Shown piece after piece: positions 1 to 7,409 of a DNA stretch of 26,729 nt; position 1 is the first letter of the stretch, and the number at the start of each line of letters is the position of its first letter. Below the pieces are notes generated by a model that searched no databases, was not told where the DNA came from, and worked only from the letters and a program-made list of their open reading frames with translations. The position numbers and the translations under genes were made by a program. The stretch is from Bacteroidales bacterium (GTDB taxonomy: Bacteria > Bacteroidota > Bacteroidia > Bacteroidales > Bacteroidaceae), in assembly GCA_004558865.1 (NCBI GenBank), contig SFCY01000014.1:1-26729 (forward strand). The letters are read 5' to 3'.

Positions 1-99
1 ATCCCCCACGACGCCACGGCGCCGGGCCTTGACGAGGCGCGGAGGAAACTGCAGATTGACCGAATGACACCGGCCGAGCGGAACGCCTACTACCGCCAT
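1..99 (+). repeat. Direct repeat, identical to 1024-1122
   Basis: Bases 1-99 are identical to 1024-1122 (offset 1023). The copies lie at the same place in two tandem paralogous genes and are followed in both by diverged spacer and then a second nearly identical block (about 285-396 versus 1146-1257). This indicates recent duplication or gene conversion. Repeats this close can recombine and delete the intervening gene. Confidence 0.95.
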
Positions 100-396
100 C
101 TGGACAACGTGGTCATCCTCAGGGACAACATCTTCACAGCGCGCGGAGAGGGCAGGCTGGAAGGACGTGAGGAAGGACGTGAGGAAGGACGCGCTGAGGG
201 ATTCGCCGAGGGTCGCGCCGAGGGTCGCGCTGAGGGACGTGCCGAGGGTCACGCTGAGGGGCGCAGTGAGGGGCTTGCTGAAGGTCGCGCTGAGGCTATG
301 AAAGAAACAGCAAGGAAGATGAAACAGAGCGGAATGGACGACAAGCTCATCATGCAGTTTACAGGCCTGAAAGCAGAGGAGATAGCCCTGCTATAA
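1..396 (+). CDS. Rpn family PD-(D/E)XK nuclease/putative transposase, 3' part (cut by window start)
   Basis: The reading frame is open from the first base and stops at TAA 394-396, so only the C-terminal 131 residues are visible. The first 33 codons are identical to codons of the complete paralogue at 439-1257, and the last about 36 residues are nearly identical, which identifies the family: Rpn-like recombination-promoting nucleases (PF12784). The catalytic domain lies left of the window. Between the two conserved blocks sits a glutamate/glycine/arginine-rich run of twelve 4-residue units (145-288), then an amphipathic tail beginning AMKETARKMK. Such proteins are common and multicopy in Bacteroidales; roles proposed for the family are RecA-independent recombination and phage defence. 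A methionine at 64 (MTPAERNAYY) could start a shorter product but lies inside the conserved region, so I treat the gene as extending left. Confidence 0.85.
   Translation: MPHDATAPGLDEARRKLQIDRMTPAERNAYYRHLDNVVILRDNIFTARGEGRLEGREEGREEGRAEGFAEGRAEGRAEGRAEGHAEGRSEGLAEGRAEAMKETARKMKQSGMDDKLIMQFTGLKAEEIALL
145..288 (+). repeat. 12-bp in-frame tandem repeat coding EGR-type tetrapeptides (12 units)
   Basis: Twelve consecutive 12-bp units encode GEGR, LEGR, EEGR, EEGR, AEGF, AEGR, AEGR, AEGR, AEGH, AEGR, SEGL and AEGR. The paralogue just downstream has only two such units (1126-1149). Repeats of this kind are a known hypervariable feature of Rpn-type genes; changes of one unit keep the frame. Confidence 0.9.
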
Positions 397-438
397 GAGA
401 GGGCAAAGAAAAGGGTTTATTTGTAAAAAAATAAAGTT

Positions 439-1257
439 ATGGACAAACAGCCACAGTATATCAGATTCGACTGGGCGATGAGGCGCCTGCTCCGCGACAA
501 AGCCAACTTTGGAGTCCTCGAGGGATTCCTCACCACCCTGCTCGGCAAGACGATAAAGATTCAGAAGCTCCTTGAGAGCGAGAGCAACCAGGAGGACAAG
601 GACGACAAGCAGAACCGCGTAGATGTTCTCGCTGAGGACGACAAGGGCGAGCTGTACCTCATAGAAGTGCAGAACGAGTCGGAATTGGCCTACTTCCAGC
701 GAATGCTCTTCGGAACCTCGAAACTCGTCACAGAATACATCAACCGCGGAGAGAACTATGAGCACATCCGCAAGGTCTACAGTGTGAACATCGTCTACTT
801 CAACCTTGGCGGGGGCACGGACATCGTCTATCACGGCAAGACCGAGTTTCGCGGCATACACAACGGCGAGCTGCTGTCGCTCTCCCCGTTCCAGCAACAA
901 AGGTTCAAGGTGGACGCCGTCAGCGACCTCTATCCCGAGTATTTCATCCTAAAGGTCAACGATTTCAACAAGTGGAGCAAGGTGCCGTTGGAGCAGTGGA
1001 TCTACTTCCTCAACACATCGGAAATCCCCCACGACGCCACGGCGCCGGGCCTTGACGAGGCGCGGAGGAAACTGCAGATTGACCGAATGACACCGGCCGA
1101 GCGGAACGCCTACTACCGCCATAGAATGGAAGGGCGCGCTGAGGGGCGCGCTGAGGCTATGAAAGAAACAGCAAGGAAGATGAAACTGAGTGGAATGGAC
1201 AACAAGCTCATCATGCAGTTTACAGGCCTGAAAGCAGAGGAGATAGCCCTGCTATAA
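439..1257 (+). CDS. Rpn family PD-(D/E)XK nuclease/putative transposase
   Basis: A complete 272-residue member of the Rpn/PF12784 family. The nuclease core is visible as D62 (in RVDVLAEDD) followed by E76-V-Q78 (in YLIEVQNE), the D...ExQ form of the PD-(D/E)XK active site found in this family. The N-terminus MDKQPQYIRFDWAMRRLLRD is the typical family start, so the ATG at 439 is well supported. Bases 436-438 and upstream are A-rich with no clear Shine-Dalgarno sequence, as is usual in Bacteroidetes. The C-terminus has only two EGR units (MEGR, AEGR), and the 15-residue LDNVVILRDNIFTAR segment of the upstream copy is missing, so this copy carries an in-frame contraction. The gap to the preceding paralogue is 42 bp, so the two may be cotranscribed. 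DNA cleavage or recombination activity is inferred from the family. Confidence 0.9.
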   Translation: MDKQPQYIRFDWAMRRLLRDKANFGVLEGFLTTLLGKTIKIQKLLESESNQEDKDDKQNRVDVLAEDDKGELYLIEVQNESELAYFQRMLFGTSKLVTEYINRGENYEHIRKVYSVNIVYFNLGGGTDIVYHGKTEFRGIHNGELLSLSPFQQQRFKVDAVSDLYPEYFILKVNDFNKWSKVPLEQWIYFLNTSEIPHDATAPGLDEARRKLQIDRMTPAERNAYYRHRMEGRAEGRAEAMKETARKMKLSGMDNKLIMQFTGLKAEEIALL

Positions 1258-1599
1258 GAGAAATAGCCTGTTACACAAGAGAGACAGAAGGGATAGCAAA
1301 ACAGAACAGGACTCCTCTTTTTCTTCCTCCTATCTTACATTGACGGGATACGATACAATCTACAAACATCCAACATAGACCTCAGTAACAGCAGGAGCGG
1401 GAACCATACCAACATGGCCCCCGCACAGCGGATGCACGCGTCCCCATAGCAGGATTACTGGCGCTCACTCCCCGCTTAGCGAGAGGTTAGGGGGCAGGGC
1501 TTTAGTTAGGGGTGGGTCAGTGGGAACAACCACCACAAATAAAACGGGCGATGCGTCGGAGTTGACGCATCGCCCGTCTTGGTATGTTACAATGGGGGA
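1258..1599. other. Intergenic region between convergent genes
   Basis: No gene is supported. The region holds the terminator of the M16 peptidase gene (1544-1577). At about 1470-1530 there is a degenerate G-rich element (TTAGCGAGAGGTTAGGGG, then AGGGGTGGGTC) of a type recurring near 5430, 12160, 23925 and 23990. The rest shows nothing recognisable. Confidence 0.7.
1544..1577 (-). terminator. Rho-independent terminator of the M16 peptidase gene
   Basis: A perfect 14-bp stem (ACGGGCGATGCGTC with its complement) and a 6-nt loop. On the minus strand it is followed by TTTATTTG. It lies 22 bp beyond the stop codon of the minus-strand peptidase gene. Confidence 0.9.
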
Positions 1600-4422
1600 T
1601 TACTCTGCGGGGAGCATGACCACCTCGCAATGGTCGCCCGACTTGAGCAGCTCCTGCATGAACTTCTGGATTGTCTGAGGAGTCTGGGCCTCCACAAGGC
1701 TCTTGTAGGTGGTGTAGTCGTCCACACCGAAGCGGCGCCAGTTGCTGATAATGCCGAGCCAGTAGCCATTGGTCTTGGCGTTGTCGTCGGCCTGCTTGAG
1801 CATGAGCTTCTTCACCTTGTCGAGCTTGTCAGCGTCGCAGCTCTTGGCCAGGTCGTTCACCTCCTGATAGAGGATCTTGCGGGCCACTTCCTGCTTCTCA
1901 GGCTTCATCGGGCAGAAGGCCTGGATGGCTGCCATGCTGTAGTTGTCCTCGTCGATGCTCATGGCTCCCATCGACTGCACGGAGTAGGCCGCGCTGCTGT
2001 CCTCGCGGATGCTCTGCAGATACTCCATCGTCAGAATCTGTCCGGCGATGTCGGCCTGGATGCTGTGCTCTGTGGTGTAGGGAATCTTGTGCGAAGTCCA
2101 TACGATGACGGCTGTGGCCTTGGGAGTCTCCATCTTGCGGGTGAAGTCACAGTTGCGCACACCCGGCATGATGTCGGCCAGACGCTTGCCCTTCTCCACC
2201 TTCTTGCTGGAGGGCAGCGAGCCCAAGTAGGTCACGGCAAACTGCTTGAGCGAATCCACGTCGAAGTTGCCGATGAAGGTGAAGTCCCAGCCCCGTGCGT
2301 TGGCCAGGCGCTCCTTGGCCATGGCGAGGATGCGGTCGTAGGATGCGGTCTTGAGATCCTGCTCGTTGAGCGGGGCCAGACGCTCATTGTGGTCGTAGAG
2401 CGTGGTTGTGATGGAGTCAGAGAAGGCGATGTCTGGACTGAGCTTGCGCTCGGCCAGTTCCACCTGCTTTGCCTTCACCAAGTTGTCCCATTCCTCCTGG
2501 TCCTTCGTGATGTTGGTAAAGGTGAGGTAGGTGAGCTGGAAGAGTGTGCGGAGGTCCTTGGGCGTGGAGTTGCCACTGATGTTCATGTAGCGGCCGCCCA
2601 TGGTCACGCTTGTACCAGCGATGACGCCGGCAAGTGCTTTCTCCAACTGCTTGTTGCTGAAGCCGCCCAGTCCGCTCTGCTCGATGGCCTCATCGAAGAG
2701 CTTCAGGTTGGCGCCCTCCTTCTTGAAGTCGTAGACCGAAGAGCCTGCGCCACCGTGGGCGGTCATGATGACCTGGTCTTTCTTGAAGTCGGTCTTCTTG
2801 TAGGTCACCTTCACACCGTTCTGCAGTGTGAGCGTGGTGTAGCCAAACTTGTCGTTGGTCTCCTGCTTCACAATCTTGCCGCCCTTGGGATCCTGCTTCA
2901 GCAGCGGCTCGTTCTTCACGTTGTCCACGTAGGCGGTGAGCTGCTCCGCACGGGCTTCCTTCACGGCCCCGAGGAGCTGGTCCTTGGTGGGATATACAGC
3001 CCCGGCTTTCTCGGTGTTGAAATTGATGATGACGAGGTTGGAGTCGTTGTCGTGGAAGTTCTCCTTGAGGCCTTCGTTGAGGGCCTCAACGGGAATCATC
3101 GGCACCATCTGCTTCATGAGCTGGTAGTCGACCTCGATGCCGGGCATGGGCTCATTCTCCAAGAAGTGGTTCACGATCTCCTGGTAGTACTGCGTGTTGG
3201 TGCGCTTGTCCTTGTTGCTGTACATCTTGTCGAGGCTCGACAGGTAGTCCTGCTGGTAGCGCTTGTATTCCGTGGCGGTGAAGCCGAACTGCTGGGCGCG
3301 GCGCAGCTCCTCTATCAAGGCCTTGGTGGACGCCGCCGTCTGGGAGATGTCCTTGGGCACGGCCACTAAGGTGAGGGCGTCCTTGGTCTTGGCGTAGATA
3401 TACTGTCCGTAGCTTACGCTGGCTCCCACGAAGGGGCAGTCGGCTTTCAGGGCGCGCTCGTTGAGGCGGTCGTTGAGCATCTTGCAAAGGGCGCTGTTCA
3501 GATAGCTGTTGACGTAGAAGAGCGGGGTGTTCTTCATGCTGTCGGGGAACACGTCCTGCTTGATCATCACCTCCACGATGGACTGCTGGAACTCCTTGTC
3601 CTTGTCGACGACCACAATGGGTGCGGCGTTGTCGGGCACCGGCTCCTCCACCACGGGCGCAGCGTTCTTCGGGTTCTGTATGCCGCCGAAGAGCTTCTTG
3701 ATTTCGGCCTCCACCTTGTCGACATCAACGTTGCCCACAACGATGATGCCCTGGTTGGACGGGTGATACCACTTGTGGTAGTAGTCCACAAGCTCCTTGC
3801 GCTTGAAGTTGTCCACCACGCTCATCAGGCCGATGGGATAGCGCAGACCGTATTTGCTGCCGGGATAGATGGCCGGGAGGTTGCGCTCGAACATGCGGCT
3901 GCCGGCGTCGGTGCGCATGCGCCACTCCTCGTGGATGACGCCGCGCTCCTTCTCAATCTCGTCCTGTTCAAGCGAGAGGCCGCACGACCAGTCGCGCAGG
4001 ATGAGCAGGCAGGAGTCGATGTTGTTGGGATTGTTGGTGGGCACATTGTCGATGTTGTACACCGTCTTGTCGATGGCCGTGAAGGCGTTGAGGTCGCCGC
4101 CAAACTGCACGCCTATCGACTCGCAGTAGCGCAACAGGGCGTTGCCCTTGAAGTGCTCGCTGCCGTTGAAGGCCATGTGCTCCAAGAAGTGGGCCAGTCC
4201 GCGCTGGCTCTCCTCCTCCTGGATGGAACCCACACGCTGGGCGATGTAGAAGTTGGCGCGGTTCTCAGGCCAGTTGTTGTGTCTGATGTAGTAGGTCAGA
4301 CCATTGGCCAGCTTGCCGGTGCGGACATCGGGGTCGAATGGCAGCGTCATCTGCTGCCCGTAAGCCATCAGTCCTCCACTCAACAGCAAGAATGCCGAAA
4401 GAAGAAGTTGTTTGATTTTCAT
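1600..4422 (-). CDS. Secreted M16 family zinc metallopeptidase (pitrilysin-like)
   Basis: This 940-residue protein has a signal peptide at residues 1-22 (MKIKQLLLSAFLLLSGG...) and should act in the periplasm or at the envelope. The inverted zinc motif HFLEH (78-82) followed by a third ligand about 77 residues later (E159 in EKERGVIHEE) is the HxxEH-x76-E signature of M16 peptidases. The length fits a two-halved enzyme with an active N-terminal and a degenerate C-terminal M16 domain (roughly 520-900). Such enzymes degrade oligopeptides; the substrate here is unknown. The start is fixed by the signal peptide, with AAGG just upstream. It follows the HAD gene after about 100 bp without a visible TAnnTTTG box and ends at a strong terminator. 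Confidence 0.95.
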   Translation of the reverse strand: MKIKQLLLSAFLLLSGGLMAYGQQMTLPFDPDVRTGKLANGLTYYIRHNNWPENRANFYIAQRVGSIQEEESQRGLAHFLEHMAFNGSEHFKGNALLRYCESIGVQFGGDLNAFTAIDKTVYNIDNVPTNNPNNIDSCLLILRDWSCGLSLEQDEIEKERGVIHEEWRMRTDAGSRMFERNLPAIYPGSKYGLRYPIGLMSVVDNFKRKELVDYYHKWYHPSNQGIIVVGNVDVDKVEAEIKKLFGGIQNPKNAAPVVEEPVPDNAAPIVVVDKDKEFQQSIVEVMIKQDVFPDSMKNTPLFYVNSYLNSALCKMLNDRLNERALKADCPFVGASVSYGQYIYAKTKDALTLVAVPKDISQTAASTKALIEELRRAQQFGFTATEYKRYQQDYLSSLDKMYSNKDKRTNTQYYQEIVNHFLENEPMPGIEVDYQLMKQMVPMIPVEALNEGLKENFHDNDSNLVIINFNTEKAGAVYPTKDQLLGAVKEARAEQLTAYVDNVKNEPLLKQDPKGGKIVKQETNDKFGYTTLTLQNGVKVTYKKTDFKKDQVIMTAHGGAGSSVYDFKKEGANLKLFDEAIEQSGLGGFSNKQLEKALAGVIAGTSVTMGGRYMNISGNSTPKDLRTLFQLTYLTFTNITKDQEEWDNLVKAKQVELAERKLSPDIAFSDSITTTLYDHNERLAPLNEQDLKTASYDRILAMAKERLANARGWDFTFIGNFDVDSLKQFAVTYLGSLPSSKKVEKGKRLADIMPGVRNCDFTRKMETPKATAVIVWTSHKIPYTTEHSIQADIAGQILTMEYLQSIREDSSAAYSVQSMGAMSIDEDNYSMAAIQAFCPMKPEKQEVARKILYQEVNDLAKSCDADKLDKVKKLMLKQADDNAKTNGYWLGIISNWRRFGVDDYTTYKSLVEAQTPQTIQKFMQELLKSGDHCEVVMLPAE

Positions 4423-4521
4423 ACCTTTTTTGTTGTGTTGTTATTGATTAGTTGTTGTTTTCGGTTTTGTCCACGGCCGGTCTTCTCCCGCCGTCCGCCC
4501 AGTCGGTTTGACTTCCCAGGC

Positions 4522-5322
4522 CTATTCCCCGCTGCCGGCCAGGCCGAAGTGGCGCAGGGCTTTGGCCAGCCCGTCGTCGTCAACGTGGGCTGTCACATAG
4601 TCGGCGCACCGCCGTGTGGCCTCGTCGGCGTTGCCCATGGCCACACCGATTCCCGCTGCCTTGATGATGGGCGCGTCGTTGCCGCCGTCGCCCAATGCTA
4701 TCGTGTGGGCCAAGTCGATATTTAGGTGTTGTGCCATAGCTTTCAGCCCGGTGGCCTTGTTGGCCTTTTCGTTGGTGATGTCTGTGAAGAGCGGATTCCA
4801 GCGGTTCGACACACAGTGGCCGAGCAGCGGCATCACGCGGGCCTCGGTGGCCACGTCGAAGAAAGGCGAGACTTGAAGTATGCGCTGGCCGTCGAGCAGG
4901 GACAGGTCGTGGCCGTATTTGCTCACGGGCACTCCCAATCCCTCGTAGAAGACTTTGTCAACAAGCGGGTTGGTGTTGTAGACCACAATGTCCTTCTCGC
5001 CCGCCACCACCATGGCGAATCCCAATTCGTCGCTGGCCTTGGCCAGGGCCATCAGGTCATCCCTGCCGATGCAATACTCGCACACCACCTCGCGTCCCAC
5101 GTAGCACAGTGCGCCGTTGGTGGTGATGTAGCCGTCGACGAGACTCTCCACTTGCTGCAGATTGAAGATGAACTGCGGTGGACGCCCCGTGGAGATAAAA
5201 AACTGGTGGCCTCGCCGCTTGGCTTCAGCCAGGGCTCTCACAGCCGACTCGGGTACGCGGTGGGTGGTGAAACTCACCAGTGTTCCATCTATGTCACTGA
5301 ATATTGCGTAGCTTTTATCCAT
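4522..5322 (-). CDS. Cof-type HAD-IIB hydrolase (sugar/cofactor phosphatase)
   Basis: A 266-residue HAD superfamily phosphatase. Motif I is FSDIDGTL (D10 nucleophile, D12 acid/base), motif II is the ISTGRP segment, and motif IV is GDGGNDAPII near the C-terminus. The large C2 cap between them marks the Cof/IIB subgroup, cytosolic enzymes that dephosphorylate sugar phosphates or cofactor precursors; the substrate cannot be read from sequence. An upstream in-frame ATG at 5370 would add 16 residues, but the family begins directly before motif I and a TATATTTG promoter box lies at 5330-5337 inside that extension, so I chose the ATG at 5322. The leader would then be very short. Confidence 0.92.
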   Translation of the reverse strand: MDKSYAIFSDIDGTLVSFTTHRVPESAVRALAEAKRRGHQFFISTGRPPQFIFNLQQVESLVDGYITTNGALCYVGREVVCEYCIGRDDLMALAKASDELGFAMVVAGEKDIVVYNTNPLVDKVFYEGLGVPVSKYGHDLSLLDGQRILQVSPFFDVATEARVMPLLGHCVSNRWNPLFTDITNEKANKATGLKAMAQHLNIDLAHTIALGDGGNDAPIIKAAGIGVAMGNADEATRRCADYVTAHVDDDGLAKALRHFGLAGSGE

Positions 5323-5329
5323 GTCTTTG

Positions 5330-5337
5330 CAAATATA
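5330..5337 (-). promoter_or_regulatory. Candidate -7 promoter element of the HAD gene
   Basis: TATATTTG on the minus strand matches the Bacteroidetes -7 consensus TAnnTTTG. It lies only 7 bp before the chosen ATG, implying a nearly leaderless mRNA. No TTTG is seen at the usual 19-20 bp upstream, so support is moderate. Confidence 0.45.
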
Positions 5338-5484
5338 CGAAAAATATATAGGCGGTGTATATTGAACCAATGATAATTAAAAATAATTAACCACGTTGCG
5401 CAACAAAGCGCCCGGTATTCACGGGACTCCCCCCTTTGTAGAGGAGGGGGGTAGGAAGTGGGCCTTTACGCCCCCGCGTTGTGT

Positions 5485-5529
5485 GGCCTTTGCGCGCCTT
5501 GCGCCTTTGCGAGACAAGACATAGAGGGA
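5485..5529. repeat. Interspersed TTTGCG repeat, copy 1
   Basis: A 45-bp block matching 12280-12324 at 41 of 45 positions, with a third copy at 12491-12535. The shared core contains GCGCCTTTGCGAGACAAGAC. Translated on the opposite strand, such blocks give spurious RKGAKNAK-like peptides. Confidence 0.8.
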
Positions 5530-5730
5530 TTGATGCGTGTATCCGCTGCGGGGGGCGGCGCAAGGTGCGCCCCTACTGTGGGTTCACTTTTTCGGGCACA
5601 CTCATTGGATGCGCTTTTTCGGGCACATCGCAGGGGCAATCGGCGTTCCCCCTCCCAATTTTTTTGGGGTAGGTTGGTGGGGCTTTGGGCAGCAGGTTGG
5701 TGGGCGTGTGTTGGGGATGCTCCTGGTGCG

Positions 5731-6720
5731 TCAGAATAGGGAGCGATATTGCTTGAACCAGTCATACAGGCGGGCGATGCCCGTGGCGATGTCGGTGGCC
5801 GGCCGGTAGCCGTAGTCACGCTGCAGGGCGGCACTGTCGGCGTAGGTGCGGGTGACGTCGCCGGGCTGCATGCCCACCATCCGAAGATTGGCCTTTTTGC
5901 CCATGGTGGCCTCGACGCACTGGATGAAGTCGAGCAGACGCACGGGTTCCGAGTTGCCGATGTTGTATATCCGCGCAGGAATGTCGCGCCGGTCGTCGCC
6001 CCGCAGCACTCGGGCCACGCCCTCGGCTATATCGTCGATGTAGGTGAAGTCGCGCAGCATGTCGCCGTGGTTGTAGACCTGTATCTCACTTCCCTCGTCG
6101 ATGGCCTTCATAAACTTCAGCGGAGCCATGTCGGGCCGCCCCCAAGGGCCGTAGACGGTGAAGAATCGCAGCCCCACGGTCTGCAGCCCGAAGAGCTGAC
6201 TGTAGGCGTAGGCCATGACCTCGTCGCTCTTTTTGGTTGCGGCATAGAGGCTCACGGGATGGTCGGTGCGGTCGTCCTCGTGGAAAGGCACGTGGTCCTG
6301 CATGCCGTAGACGCTGCTCGACGAGGCGTAGACGAAGCGGGGGCGGCCGTGGTGGCGGCAGGCTTCGAGCAGATTGACGAATCCCACCACATTGGCCTGC
6401 ACGTAGCTCATGGGATGGTCGAGCGAATAGCGCACGCCGGGTTGTCCGGCAAGGTTGCAGACATGGGTGAAGCCCTGCTCGGCAAACAAGCCGTTGATGG
6501 CCTCCGCGTTGGTGATGTCGACCATCTCAAAGTGGAATCGGTCCGCGCATCGCTGTTGGTTGGCGGTTGTGCCAAGGTCGGCCAGGCGGGCGCGCTTGAG
6601 GTCCGTATTGTAATAATGGGTGAAATTGTCTATCCCAACCACTTCCGCCCCTTCTTTGAGCAGCAGTTTGGCCAGAGCGTGGCCTATGAAGCCGGCGGCG
6701 CCGGTGACGAGCACTTTCAT
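5731..6720 (-). CDS. NAD-dependent epimerase, probable UDP-glucuronate 4-epimerase
   Basis: A 329-residue extended short-chain dehydrogenase/reductase. It has the NAD-binding motif GAAGFIG (7-13), the serine-rich strand SSSSVYG (133-139) and the catalytic Y159-AAT-K163. The blocks AGQPGVRYSL, NVVGFVNLLEA and LRFFTVYGPWGRPDMA are typical of the UDP-glucuronate 4-epimerase (CapI/LpsL-type) branch, which interconverts UDP-glucuronate and UDP-galacturonate in the cytosol. The ATG at 6720 overlaps the TGA of the preceding gene (ATGA), so translation is probably coupled, and the NAD motif begins at residue 7, which fixes the start. It is the last gene of the glycosylation operon. A related 4-epimerase or dehydratase specificity cannot be excluded by eye. 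Confidence 0.9.
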   Translation of the reverse strand: MKVLVTGAAGFIGHALAKLLLKEGAEVVGIDNFTHYYNTDLKRARLADLGTTANQQRCADRFHFEMVDITNAEAINGLFAEQGFTHVCNLAGQPGVRYSLDHPMSYVQANVVGFVNLLEACRHHGRPRFVYASSSSVYGMQDHVPFHEDDRTDHPVSLYAATKKSDEVMAYAYSQLFGLQTVGLRFFTVYGPWGRPDMAPLKFMKAIDEGSEIQVYNHGDMLRDFTYIDDIAEGVARVLRGDDRRDIPARIYNIGNSEPVRLLDFIQCVEATMGKKANLRMVGMQPGDVTRTYADSAALQRDYGYRPATDIATGIARLYDWFKQYRSLF

Positions 6721-7346
6721 TTCTTTTGCTTGTGATATAATACGATGTTGCGTGAATAGGTGAAGAATCCCACCGACTGGCCCAAGATGAGCACCGGGTC
6801 GAGGCGGAAGATGCCGTAGCTGACGATGATGGCGCATCCCACAAGGCTGATGATCCAGAAGCCTACGGGCAGGATCGACTCGTGGCGGCGGTAGCTGTAC
6901 TCCCACTGATAGATGAACCTCAGCGTGAAGATTACCTGCCCGGCCGAGCCCCACACAAGGAGCCAGAGCGGCACGTGGCTGTTGTGGAAGAACGAGGTGA
7001 TGAACTCAGACGCGTCGGAGAGCATCAGCGATACGGCCACAAGCGGCAGGGCGGCAATGGGCACGCGCAGCAGCAGGCTCAGCTTGTGCCACACCCCCTT
7101 GATGTCGAGGTTCCATATATATATATAATAGGAGATGAGCTGGCCCAGGATGATGGCGAAGTCGCTGCGCAGCCAACCATAGACAAAGAGCAGGATGCTT
7201 CCCACGAGGGAGCATATCCAGTAGAGGTTGGGCGACACCACCCTATGGGCCCTCTCGGAGAGGATCCACTGTATGAGCATCCGCGCGGAGAAGAATCCCT
7301 GCGCGACGAAGCCTATGGCGTAGACAAATAGTGATGAGCTTTGCAT
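6717..7346 (-). CDS. Tandem LAB_N-domain membrane protein (lipid A biosynthesis N-terminal domain-like)
   Basis: A 209-residue, very hydrophobic protein made of two copies of the same domain. The first half contains GQGFFSARMLIQW-like, ICSLVGSILLFVYG and IILGQLISYY segments; the second has AGQVIFTLRFIYQW, IISLVGCAIIVSYG and LILGQSVGFF in the same order. This is the LAB_N family (PF07578), named after the N-terminus of some lipid A disaccharide synthases, but no LpxB glycosyltransferase domain is present. I recall LAB_N being grouped with SWEET/PQ-loop transporters. Its place between the polyprenyl-sugar synthase-like and epimerase genes suggests a job in moving or modifying a lipid-linked sugar. 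AAGGAA precedes the ATG. A (TA) run at 7115-7127 lies within the gene. Confidence 0.88.
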   Translation of the reverse strand: MQSSSLFVYAIGFVAQGFFSARMLIQWILSERAHRVVSPNLYWICSLVGSILLFVYGWLRSDFAIILGQLISYYIYIWNLDIKGVWHKLSLLLRVPIAALPLVAVSLMLSDASEFITSFFHNSHVPLWLLVWGSAGQVIFTLRFIYQWEYSYRRHESILPVGFWIISLVGCAIIVSYGIFRLDPVLILGQSVGFFTYSRNIVLYHKQKK

Positions 7347-7409
7347 TTCCTTGTTTTGTTATCGGAAGTCTGTCCCTGCCTGTTGGAGGGCGGGCGGCGC
7401 GCCACAATC

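Larger units (their letters stand above)
5323..5730. other. Repeat-rich intergenic region
   Basis: No gene is supported. Contents in order: an AT-rich start with the HAD promoter; a G/C-run hairpin-like element at about 5428-5456; one copy of the interspersed TTTGCG repeat (5485-5529); a hairpin with GGGGCG/CGCCCC arms near 5552-5574; two direct copies of CTTTTTCGGGCACA at 5587-5600 and 5614-5627; and G-rich sequence up to the epimerase stop. No convincing terminator for the glycosylation operon is present. Confidence 0.6.

Noticed and set aside
1579..3369. Long plus-strand open frame (596 codons) opposite the M16 peptidase gene
   Set aside because: It is antisense to a gene with clear catalytic motifs; its translation is low-complexity Leu/Val/His/Gly-rich, a by-product of G/C-rich codon use.
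5466..5834. Open frame on the minus strand over the 5485 repeat
   Set aside because: Its sequence (LAKAQGAQ...) is the known kind of false translation of TTTGCG repeats and it overlaps the epimerase end.
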